NCBI RefSeq assembly: GCF_963259705.1
Contig: NC_081841.1
Location: forward strand, 119,297,033 to 119,361,032
Source: Myotis daubentonii
Lineage: Eukaryota; Chordata; Mammalia; Chiroptera; Vespertilionidae
Direction: 5' to 3'
Length of the DNA: 64,000 nucleotides
Part shown: piece after piece, positions 23,501-35,245 of the stretch
Numbering within the stretch: position 1 is the first letter of the stretch
How the letters are laid out: each line of letters begins with the position of its first letter
The notes under the pieces: generated by a model
Seen by the model: the letters and a program-made list of their open reading frames with translations, nothing else
The model's database searches: none
Told to the model about the DNA's origin: nothing
Program-made: the position numbers and the translations under genes

Positions 23501-25295
23501 CTACTGTTTATGTTTAACATTGAGACTTAATTGGCCAGGCGTTTTTTGACTGAAACAGTTTATACTGTGAATGTTCTAGTATATACTTCTTAGGAAACTG
23601 TAAAAATGTGGTGAAACTCTTAAAATACACAATTATCTTTCAAGGAAATGATTATGAACTTGTGAAAAACTGTTGAAACACGAGTAAATCGAATCTAAAT
23701 AAGTTGAATGCCGAATTCAATTACCCAGATTACAGGTATAAAGCTCTGAAGTGTCGAGAATTCTGATAATATTAACAACCCCGGGTATTTTATGTGGCGT
23801 TTTCACAAAAATGTCATTTCAAACAGGAAGAATTCCTGTTTATAGAACTCAGAATTTGTGTTTAAAGCTTTTAAATGAGGAGAATACTGTTAATGTTTAC
23901 AATTGAGGTTGAATAGGCGTGGCGTTTTTTGACTGAAACAGTTTATATCCTGAAGGTTCTAGTATATACTCCTAAGGAAAACGTCAAATTGTGGTAAAAC
24001 TCTTAGAATACACAATTGAATTCCCGGGAAATGAATATGAACGTGTAAGAAGCAGTTGAAACACAAGTAAATAGATTGTAACTACATTTAGTGCTGAGTT
24101 CAATTACTGAGATTAGAGGTAGAAAGCTGTGAAATGACGAGAATTCTGATAATATTAACTACTCCAGCTATTTTAAGTGGCGTTTTCACAAAAATGTCAT
24201 TTCATACAGGAAGAATTCCTGTTTATAGAGCTCAGAAGTTGTGTATAAAGCTTTTAAATGAGGAGTCTACTATTTATGTTTAACATTGAGACTTAATTGG
24301 CCTGGCGTTTTTTGACTGAAACAGTTTATATCCTGAAGGTTCTAGAATATACTCCTAAGAAAAATGTCAAATAGTGGTAAAACTCTTAAAATACACAATT
24401 ATATTCCAGGGAAATGAATATGAACTTGTAACAAACAGTTGAAACACGAGTAAATAGAGTCTAACTCCATTTAATGCCGAGTTCATTTACCTAGACTACA
24501 GGTAGAAAGCTCTGAAATGACGCGAATTCTGATAATATTAACAACTCCGGCTATTTTAAGTGGCGTTTTCACAAAAATGTCATTTCCAACAGGAAGAATT
24601 CCTGTTTATAGAGCTCAGAAGTTCTGTATAAAGCTTTCAAATGAGGAGTGTACTGTTTATGTTTAACATTGAGACTTATTTGGCGTGCCGTTTTTTGACA
24701 GAAACAGTTTACATCCTGAAGGTTCTAGTATACACTTCTAAGAAATATGTCAAATTGTGGTAAAACTCTTAGAATACACAATTATATTCCCAGAAAATGA
24801 ATATGAACGTGTAAGAAGCAGTTGAAACACAAGTAAATGGAATCTAACTACATTTAGTGCTGAGTTCAATTACTGACATTAGAGGTAGAAAGCTCTGAAA
24901 TGACGAGGTTCTGATAATATTAACAACTCCCGCTATTTTAAGTGGCGTTTCCACAAAAATGTCATTTCAAACAGGAAGAATTCCTGTTTATAGAGCTCAG
25001 AAGTTGTGTATAAAGCTTTTAAATGAGGAGTCTACTGTTTATGTTTAACATTGAGACTTAATTGGCCAGGCGTTTTTTGACTGAAACAGTTTATACTGTG
25101 AATGTTCTAGTATATACTTCTTAGGAAACTGTAAAAATGTGGTGAAACTCTTAAAATACACAATTATCTTTCAAGGAAATGATTATGAACTTGTGAAAAA
25201 CTGTTGAAACACGAGTAAATCGAATCTAAATAAGTTGAATGCCGAATTCAATTACCCAGATTACAGGTATAAAGCTCTGAAGTGTCGAGAATTCT

Positions 25296-27975
25296 GATAA
25301 TATTAACAACCCCGGGTATTTTATGTGGCGTTTTCACAAAAATGTCATTTCAAACAGGAAGAATTCCTGTTTATAGAACTCAGAATTTGTGTTTAAAGCT
25401 TTTAAATGAGGAGAATACTGTTAATGTTTACAATTGAGGTTGAATAGGCGTGGCGTTTTTTGACTGAAACAGTTTATATCCTGAAGGTTCTAGTATATAC
25501 TCCTAAGGAAAACGTCAAATTGTGGTAAAACTCTTAGAATACACAATTGAATTCCCGGGAAATGAATATGAACGTGTAAGAAGCAGTTGAAACACAAGTA
25601 AATAGATTGTAACTACATTTAGTGCTGAGTTCAATTACTGAGATTAGAGGTAGAAAGCTGTGAAATGACGAGAATTCTGATAATATTAACTACTCCAGCT
25701 ATTTTAAGTGGCGTTTTCACAAAAATGTCATTTCATACAGGAAGAATTCCTGTTTATAGAGCTCAGAAGTTGTGTATAAAGCTTTTAAATGAGGAGTCTA
25801 CTATTTATGTTTAACATTGAGACTTAATTGGCCTGGCGTTTTTTGACTGAAACAGTTTATATCCTGAAGGTTCTAGAATATACTCCTAAGAAAAATGTCA
25901 AATAGTGGTAAAACTCTTAAAATACACAATTATATTCCAGGGAAATGAATATGAACTTGTAACAAACAGTTGAAACACGAGTAAATAGAGTCTAACTCCA
26001 TTTAATGCCGAGTTCATTTACCTAGACTACAGGTAGAAAGCTCTGAAATGACGCGAATTCTGATAATATTAACAACTCCGGCTATTTTAAGTGGCGTTTT
26101 CACAAAAATGTCATTTCCAACAGGAAGAATTCCTGTTTATAGAGCTCAGAAGTTCTGTATAAAGCTTTCAAATGAGGAGTGTACTGTTTATGTTTAACAT
26201 TGAGACTTATTTGGCGTGCCGTTTTTTGACAGAAACAGTTTACATCCTGAAGGTTCTAGTATACACTTCTAAGAAATATGTCAAATTGTGGTAAAACTCT
26301 TAGAATACACAATTATATTCCCAGAAAATGAATATGAACGTGTAAGAAGCAGTTGAAACACAAGTAAATGGAATCTAACTACATTTAGTGCTGAGTTCAA
26401 TTACTGACATTAGAGGTAGAAAGCTCTGAAATGACGAGGTTCTGATAATATTAACAACTCCCGCTATTTTAAGTGGCGTTTCCACAAAAATGTCATTTCA
26501 AACAGGAAGAATTCCTGTTTATAGAGCTCAGAAGTTGTGTATAAAGCTTTTAAATGAGGAGTCTACTGTTTATGTTTAACATTGAGACTTAATTGGCCAG
26601 GCGTTTTTTGACTGAAACAGTTTATACTGTGAATGTTCTAGTATATACTTCTTAGGAAACTGTAAAAATGTGGTGAAACTCTTAAAATACACAATTATCT
26701 TTCAAGGAAATGATTATGAACTTGTGAAAAACTGTTGAAACACGAGTAAATCGAATCTAAATAAGTTGAATGCCGAATTCAATTACCCAGATTACAGGTA
26801 TAAAGCTCTGAAGTGTCGAGAATTCTGATAATATTAACAACCCCGGGTATTTTATGTGGCGTTTTCACAAAAATGTCATTTCAAACAGGAAGAATTCCTG
26901 TTTATAGAACTCAGAACTTGTGTTTAAAGCTTTTAAATGAGGAGAATACTGTTAATGTTTACAATTGAGGTTGAATAGGCGTGGCGTTTTTTGACTGAAA
27001 CAGTTTATATCCTGAAGGTTCTAGTATATACTCCTAAGGAAAACGTCAAATTGTGGTAAAACTCTTAGAATACTCAATTGAATTCCCGGGAAATGAATAT
27101 GAACGTGTAAGAAGCAGTTGAAACACAAGTAAATAGAATGTACCTACATTTAGTGCTGAGTTCAATTACTGACATTAGAGGTAGAAAGCTCTGAAATGAC
27201 GAGAATTCTGATAATATTAACAACTCCCGCTATTTTAAGTGGCGTTTCCACAAAAATGTCATTTCAAACAGGAAGAATTCCTGTTTATAGAGCTCAGAAG
27301 TTCTGTATAAAGCTTTCAAATGAGGAATGTACTGTTTATGTTTAACATTGAGACTTAATTGGCGTGCCGTTTTTTGACAGAAACAGTTTACATCCTGAAG
27401 GTTCAGGTATTCACTTCTAAGAAGTATGTCAAATTGTGGTAAAACTCTTAAAATACACAATTTTATTGCCGTGAAATGAATATGAACGTGTAAGAAGCAG
27501 TAGAAACACAAGTAAATAGAATCTAACTACATTTACCGCCGAGTTCAATTACCGAGATTACAGGTAGAAAGCTATGAAATGACGCGAATTCTGATAATAT
27601 TAACGACACCGGACATTTTATGTGGCATTTTCACAAAAATGTCATTTCAAACAGGAAGAATTCCTGTTTATAGAGCTCAGAAGTTGTGTATAAAGCTTTT
27701 AAATGAGGAGTCTACTGTTTATGTTTAACATTGAGACTTAATTGGCCAGGCGTTTTTTGACTGAAACAGTTTATACTGTGAAGGTTCTAGTATATACTTC
27801 TTAGGAAACTGTAAAAATGTGGTAAAACTCTTAAAATACACAATTATCTTTCAAGGAAATGATTATGAACTTGTGAAAAACTGTTGAAACACGAGTAAAT
27901 AGAATCTAAATAAGTTTAATGCCGAATTCAATTACCCAGATTACAAGTATAAAGCTCTGAAGTGTCGAGAATTCT
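25296..27975 (+). repeat. 7-mer HOR unit, 2,680 bp: A-B-C-D-E-F-(G/H)
   Basis: The first four monomers (25296, 25679, 26062, 26444) are indistinguishable in type from the adjoining 4-mers. They are followed by E at 26827, F at 27210 and the G/H hybrid at 27593. E here begins AACCCCGGG like A but has AACTTGTG and TACTCAATTG like E, so its head may have been converted. F carries AG instead of TA at 27405-27406. The G/H monomer has TCTACTG where its sisters have TGTACTG. Confidence 0.9.
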
Positions 27976-30655
27976 GATAATATTAACAACCCCGGGTATT
28001 TTATGTGGCGTTTTCACAAAAATGTCATTTCAAACAGGAAGAATTCCTGTTTATAGAACTCAGAATTTGTGTTTAAAGCTTTTAAATGAGGAGAATACTG
28101 TTAATGTTTACAATTGAGGTTGAATAGGCGTGGCGTTTTTTGACTGAAACAGTTTATATCCTGAAGGTTCTAGTATATACTCCTAAGGAAAACGTCAAAT
28201 TGTGGTAAAACTCTTAGAATACACAATTGAATTCCCGGGAAATGAATATGAACGTGTAAGAAGCAGTTGAAACACAAGTAAATAGATTGTAACTACATTT
28301 AGTGCTGAGTTCAATTACTGAGATTAGAGGTAGAAAGCTGTGAAATGACGAGAATTCTGATAATATTAACTACTCCAGCTATTTTAAGTGGCGTTTTCAC
28401 AAAAATGTCATTTCATACAGGAAGAATTCCTGTTTATAGAGCTCAGAAGTTGTGTATAAAGCTTTTAAATGAGGAGTCTACTATTTATGTTTAACATTGA
28501 GACTTAATTGGCCTGGCGTTTTTTGACTGAAACAGTTTATATCCTGAAGGTTCTAGAATATACTCCTAAGAAAAATGTCAAATAGTGGTAAAACTCTTAA
28601 AATACACAATTATATTCCAGGGAAATGAATATGAACTTGTAACAAACAGTTGAAACACGAGTAAATAGAGTCTAACTCCATTTAATGCCGAGTTCATTTA
28701 CCTAGACTACAGGTAGAAAGCTCTGAAATGACGCGAATTCTGATAATATTAACAACTCCGGCTATTTTAAGTGGCGTTTTCACAAAAATGTCATTTCCAA
28801 CAGGAAGAATTCCTGTTTATAGAGCTCAGAAGTTCTGTATAAAGCTTTCAAATGAGGAGTGTACTGTTTATGTTTAACATTGAGACTTATTTGGCGTGCC
28901 GTTTTTTGACAGAAACAGTTTACATCCTGAAGGTTCTAGTATACACTTCTAAGAAATATGTCAAATTGTGGTAAAACTCTTAGAATACACAATTATATTC
29001 CCAGAAAATGAATATGAACGTGTAAGAAGCAGTTGAAACACAAGTAAATGGAATCTAACTACATTTAGTGCTGAGTTCAATTACTGACATTAGAGGTAGA
29101 AAGCTCTGAAATGACGAGGTTCTGATAATATTAACAACTCCCGCTATTTTAAGTGGCGTTTCCACAAAAATGTCATTTCAAACAGGAAGAATTCCTGTTT
29201 ATAGAGCTCAGAAGTTGTGTATAAAGCTTTTAAATGAGGAGTCTACTGTTTATGTTTAACATTGAGACTTAATTGGCCAGGCGTTTTTTGACTGAAACAG
29301 TTTATACTGTGAATGTTCTAGTATATACTTCTTAGGAAACTGTAAAAATGTGGTGAAACTCTTAAAATACACAATTATCTTTCAAGGAAATGATTATGAA
29401 CTTGTGAAAAACTGTTGAAACACGAGTAAATCGAATCTAAATAAGTTGAATGCCGAATTCAATTACCCAGATTACAGGTATAAAGCTCTGAAGTGTCGAG
29501 AATTCTGATAATATTAACAACCCCGGGTATTTTATGTGGCGTTTTCACAAAAATGTCATTTCAAACAGGAAGAATTCCTGTTTATAGAACTCAGAACTTG
29601 TGTTTAAAGCTTTTAAATGAGGAGAATACTGTTAATGTTTACAATTGAGGTTGAATAGGCGTGGCGTTTTTTGACTGAAACAGTTTATATCCTGAAGGTT
29701 CTAGTATATACTCCTAAGGAAAACGTCAAATTGTGGTAAAACTCTTAGAATACTCAATTGAATTCCCGGGAAATGAATATGAACGTGTAAGAAGCAGTTG
29801 AAACACAAGTAAATAGAATGTACCTACATTTAGTGCTGAGTTCAATTACTGACATTAGAGGTAGAAAGCTCTGAAATGACGAGAATTCTGATAATATTAA
29901 CAACTCCCGCTATTTTAAGTGGCGTTTCCACAAAAATGTCATTTCAAACAGGAAGAATTCCTGTTTATAGAGCTCAGAAGTTCTGTATAAAGCTTTCAAA
30001 TGAGGAATGTACTGTTTATGTTTAACATTGAGACTTAATTGGCGTGCCGTTTTTTGACAGAAACAGTTTACATCCTGAAGGTTCTAGTATTCACTTCTAA
30101 GAAGTATGTCAAATTGTGGTAAAACTCTTAAAATACACAATTTTATTGCCGTGAAATGAATATGAACGTGTAAGAAGCAGTAGAAACACAAGTAAATAGA
30201 ATCTAACTACATTTACCGCCGAGTTCAATTACCGAGATTACAGGTAGAAAGCTATGAAATGACGCGAATTCTGATAATATTAACGACACCGGACATTTTA
30301 TGTGGCATTTTCACAAAAATGTCATTTCAAACAGGAAGAATTCCTGTTTATAGAGCTCAGAAGTTGTGTATAAAGCTTTTAAATGAGGAGTGTACTGTTT
30401 ATGTTTAACATTGAGACTTAATTGGCCAGGCGTTTTTTGACTGAAACAGTTTATACTGTGAAGGTTCTAGTATATACTTCTTAGGAAACTGTAAAAATGT
30501 GGTAAAACTCTTAAAATACACAATTATCTTTCAAGGAAATGATGATGAACTTGTGAAAAACTGTTGAAACACGAGTAAATAGAATCTAAATAAGTTTAAT
30601 GCCGAATTCAATTACCCAGATTACAGGTATAAAGCTCTGAAGTGTCGAGAATTCT
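27976..30655 (+). repeat. 7-mer HOR unit, 2,680 bp: A-B-C-D-E-F-(G/H)
   Basis: Monomers start at 27976 (A), 28359 (B), 28742 (C), 29124 (D), 29507 (E), 29890 (F) and 30273 (G/H). The order and length match 25296-27975 and 4244-6923. F has the common TTCTAGTATTC form. The G/H monomer has GATGATGAAC where the left-edge copy (35-417) has GATTATGAAC. With the preceding unit it forms a short tandem of 7-mers on the right side of the 4-mer block. Confidence 0.9.
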
Positions 30656-32950
30656 GATAATATTAACAACCCCGGGTATTTTATGTGGCGTTTTCACAAA
30701 AATGTCATTTCAAACAGGAAGAATTCCTGTTTATAGAACTCAGAATTTGTGTTTAAAGCTTTTAAATGAGGAGAATACTGTTAATGTTTACAATTGAGGT
30801 TGAATAGGCGTGGCGTTTTTTGACTGAAACAGTTTATATCCTGAAGGTTCTAGTATATACTCCTAAGGAAAACGTCAAATTGTGGTAAAACTCTTAGAAT
30901 ACACAATTGAATTCCCGGGAAATGAATATGAACGTGTAAGAAGCAGTTGAAACACAAGTAAATAGATTGTAACTACATTTAGTGCTGAGTTCAATTACTG
31001 AGATTAGAGGTAGAAAGCTGTGAAATGACGAGAATTCTGATAATATTAACTACTCCAGCTATTTTAAGTGGCGTTTTCACAAAAATGTCATTTCATACAG
31101 GAAGAATTCCTGTTTATAGAGCTCAGAAGTTGTGTATAAAGCTTTTAAATGAGGAGTCTACTATTTATGTTTAACATTGAGACTTAATTGGCCTGGCGTT
31201 TTTTGACTGAAACAGTTTATATCCTGAAGGTTCTAGAATATACTCCTAAGAAAAATGTCAAATAGTGGTAAAACTCTTAAAATACACAATTATATTCCAG
31301 GGAAATGAATATGAACTTGTAACAAACAGTTGAAACACGAGTAAATAGAGTCTAACTCCATTTAATGCCGAGTTCATTTACCTAGACTACAGGTAGAAAG
31401 CTCTGAAATGACGCGAATTCTGATAATATTAACAACTCCGGCTATTTTAAGTGGCGTTTTCACAAAAATGTCATTTCCAACAGGAAGAATTCCTGTTTAT
31501 AGAACTCAGAAGTTCTGTATAAAGCTTTCAAATGAGGAGTGTACTGTTTATGTTTAACATTGAGACTTATTTGGCGTGCCGTTTTTTGACAGAAACAGTT
31601 TACATCCTGAAGGTTCTAGTATACACTTCTAAGAAATATGTCAAATTGTGGTAAAACTCTTAGAATACACAATTATATTCCCAGAAAATGAATATGAACG
31701 TGTAAGAAGCAGTTGAAACACAAGTAAATAGAATGTACCTACATTTAGTGCTGAGTTCAATTACTGACATTAGAGGTAGAATGCTCTGAAATGACGAGAA
31801 TTCTGATAATATTAACAACTCCCGCTATTTTAAGTGGCGTTTCCACAAAAATGTCATTTCAAACAGGAAGAATTCCTGTTTATAGAGCTCAGAAGTTCTG
31901 TATAAAGCTTTCAAATGAGGAATGTACTGTTTATGTTTAACATTGAGACTTAATTGGCGTGCCGTTTTTTGACAGAAACAGTTTACATCCTGAAGGTTCT
32001 AGTATTCACTTCTAAGAAGTATGTCAAATTGTGGTAAAACTCTTAAAATACACAATTATATTGCCGTGAAATGAATATGAACGTGTAAGAAGCAGTAGAA
32101 ACACAAGTAAATAGAATCTAACTACATTTACTGCCGAGTTCAATTACCGAGATTACAGGTAGAAAGCTATGAAATGACGCGAATTCTGATAATATTAACG
32201 ACACCGGACATTTTATGTGGCATTTTCACAAAAATGTCATTTCAAACAGGAAGAATTCCTGTTTATAGAACTCAGAACTTTTGTTCAAGGCTTAAATGAG
32301 GAGAATACGGTTAATGTTTACAATTGAGGGTGAATTGGCATGGCGTTATTTGACTGAAACAGTTTATATCGTGAAGGTTCTAGTATACACTTCAAGGGAA
32401 AACGTCAAATTGTGGTAAAACTCTTAAAATACACAATTATATTCCCATAAAATGAATATGAACGTGTAAGAAGCAGTTGAAACACAAGTAAATAGAATCT
32501 AACTACATTTAGTGCTGAGTTCAATTACTGACATTAGAGGTAGAAAGCTCTGAAATGACGAGATTCTGATAATATTAACAACTCCCGCTATTTTAAGTGG
32601 CGTTTCCACAAAAATGTCATTTCAAACAGGAAGAATTCCTGTTTATAGAGCTCAGAAGTTGTGTATAAAGCTTTTAAATGAGGAGTGTACTGTTTATGTT
32701 TAACATTGAGACTTAATTGGCCAGGCGTTTTTTGACTGAAACAGTTTATACTGTGAAGGTTCTAGTATATACTTCTTAGGAAACTGTAAAAATGTGGTAA
32801 AACTCTTAAAATACACAATTATCTTTCAAGGAAATGATTATGAACTTGTGAAAAACTGTTGAAACACGAGTAAATAGAATCTAAATAAGTTTAATGCCGA
32901 ATTCAATTACCCAGATTACAAGTATAAAGCTCTGAAGTTTTGAGAATTCT
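30656..32950 (+). repeat. 6-mer HOR unit, 2,295 bp: A-B-(C/E)-F-G-H
   Basis: Monomers start at 30656, 31039, 31422, 31805, 32188 and 32568. This unit carries the same markers as 418-2712, including TAGAATGCTCTG before F, CATAAAATGAATATG in G, and TTTTGAG at the end of H. The segment from 30273 onward therefore mirrors the left edge of the window at an offset of 30,238 bases, until 32951, where the left side switches to a 4-mer and the right side continues with another 6-mer. Confidence 0.9.
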
Positions 32951-35245
32951 GATAATATTAACAACCCCGGGTATTTTATGTGGCGTTTTCACAAAAATGT
33001 CATTTCAAACAGGAAGAATTCCTGTTTATAGAACTCAGAATTTGTGTTTAAAGCTTTTAAATGAGGAGAATACTGTTAATGTTTACAATTGAGGTTGAAT
33101 AGGCGTGGCGTTTTTTGACTGAAACAGTTTATATCCTGAAGGTTCTAGTATATACTCCTAAGGAAAACGTCAAATTGTGGTAAAACTCTTAGAATACACA
33201 ATTGAATTCCCGGGAAATGAATATGAACGTGTAAGAAGCAGTTGAAACACAAGTAAATAGATTGTAACTACATTTAGTGCTGAGTTCAATTACTGAGATT
33301 AGAGGTAGAAAGCTGTGAAATGACGAGAATTCTGATAATATTAACTACTCCAGCTATTTTAAGTGGCGTTTTCACAAAAATGTCATTTCATACAGGAAGA
33401 ATTCCTGTTTATAGAGCTCAGAAGTTGTGTATAAAGCTTTTAAATGAGGAGTCTACTATTTATGTTTAACATTGAGACTTAATTGGCCTGGCGTTTTTTG
33501 ACTGAAACAGTTTATATCCTGAAGGTTCTAGAATATACTCCTAAGAAAAATGTCAAATAGTGGTAAAACTCTTAAAATACACAATTATATTCCAGGGAAA
33601 TGAATATGAACTTGTAACAAACAGTTGAAACACGAGTAAATAGAGTCTAACTCCATTTAATGCCGAGTTCATTTACCTAGACTACAGGTAGAAAGCTCTG
33701 AAATGACGCGAATTCTGATAATATTAACAACTCCGGCTATTTTAAGTGGCGTTTTCACAAAAATGTCATTTCCAACAGGAAGAATTCCTGTTTATAGAAC
33801 TCAGAAGTTCTGTATAAAGCTTTCAAATGAGGAGTGTACTGTTTATGTTTAACATTGAGACTTATTTGGCGTGCCGTTTTTTGACAGAAACAGTTTACAT
33901 CCTGAAGGTTCTAGTATACACTTCTAAGAAATATGTCAAATTGTGGTAAAACTCTTAGAATACACAATTATATTCCCAGAAAATGAATATGAACGTGTAA
34001 GAAGCAGTTGAAACACAAGTAAATAGAATGTACCTACATTTAGTGCTGAGTTCAATTACTGACATTAGAGGTAGAATGCTCTGAAATGACGAGAATTCTG
34101 ATAATATTAACAACTCCCGCTATTTTAAGTGGCGTTTCCACAAAAATGTCATTTCAAACAGGAAGAATTCCTGTTTATAGAGCTCAGAAGTTCTGTATAA
34201 AGTTTTCAAATGAGGAATGTACTGTTTATGTTTAACATTGAGACTTAATTGGCGTGCCGTTTTTTGACAGAAACAGTTTACATCCTGAAGGTTCTAGTAT
34301 TCACTTCTAAGAAGTATGTCAAATTGTGGTAAAACTCTTAAAATACACAATTATATTGCCGTGAAATGAATATGAACGTGTAAGAAGCAGTAGAAACACA
34401 AGTAAATAGAATCTAACTACATTTACTATCGAGTTCAATTACTGAGATTACAGGTAGAAAGCTATGAAATGACGCGAATTCTGATAATATTAACGACACC
34501 GGACATTTTATGTGGCATTTTCACAAAAATGTCATTTCAAACACGAAGAATTCCTGTTTATAGAACTCAGAACTTTTGTTCAAGGCTTAAATGAGGAGAA
34601 TACGGTTAATGTTTACAATTGAGGGTGAATTGGCATGGCGTTATTTGACTGAAACAGTTTATATCGTGAAGGTTCTAGTATACACTTCAAGGGAAAACAT
34701 CAAATTGTGGTAAAACTCTTAAAATACACAATTATATTCCCAGAAAATGAATATGAACGTGTAAGAAGCAGTTGAAACACAAGTAAATAGATTGTACCTA
34801 CATTTAGTGCTGAGTTCAATTACTGACATTAGAGAAAGAAAGCTCTGAAATGACGAGAATCTGATAATATTAACAACTCCCGCTATTTTAAGTGGCGTTT
34901 CCACAAAAATGTCATTTCAAACAGGAAGAATTCCTGTTTATAGAGCTCAGAAGTTGTGTATAAAGCTTTTAAATGAGGAGTGTACTGTTTATGTTTAACA
35001 TTGAGACTTAATTGGCCAGGCGTTTTTTGACTGAAACAGTTTATACTGTGAAGGTTCTAGTATATACTTCTTAGGAAACTGTAAAAATGTGGTAAAACTC
35101 TTAAAATACACAATTATCTTTCAAGGAAATGATTATGAACTTGTGAAAAACTGTTGAAACACGAGTAAATAGAATCTAAATTAGTTTAATGCCGAATTCA
35201 ATTACCCAGATTACAAGTATAAAGCTCTGAAGTTTTGAGAATTGT
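32951..35245 (+). repeat. 6-mer HOR unit, 2,295 bp, second tandem copy
   Basis: Monomers start at 32951 (A), 33334 (B), 33717 (C/E), 34100 (F), 34483 (G) and 34863 (H). This copy differs more from the others than they do from each other: AGTTTTCAAATG near 34202, ACTATCGAG near 34427, AAACACGAAG near 34543 (which breaks the dyad), and CGAGAATCTG before H. The last two monomers match 40984-41746, marking the left end of a 6,501-bp-spaced duplication. Confidence 0.88.

Larger units (their letters stand above)
6924..25295 (+). repeat. Twelve tandem 4-mer HOR units (A-B-C-D), 1,531 bp each
   Basis: A monomers start at 6924, 8455, 9986, 11517, 13048, 14579, 16110, 17641, 19172, 20703, 22234 and 23765, and the next A is at 25296. 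Every spacing is exactly 1,531, made of 383+383+382+383. Read by eye, the copies differ at only a few positions: TACAAGTATA versus TACAGGTATA just before A, a single change at 22492, and a variant D at 14196-14578. Near-identity between units with strong divergence between A, B, C and D is the hallmark of a recently amplified HOR. If the array is centromeric this would be the best candidate core, but nothing in the sequence proves that. Confidence 0.96.

Noticed and set aside
27230..27511. 93-codon minus-strand ORF as a possible gene
   Set aside because: It lies wholly within one satellite monomer, is interrupted by a stop in sister copies, and shows no recognisable domain.
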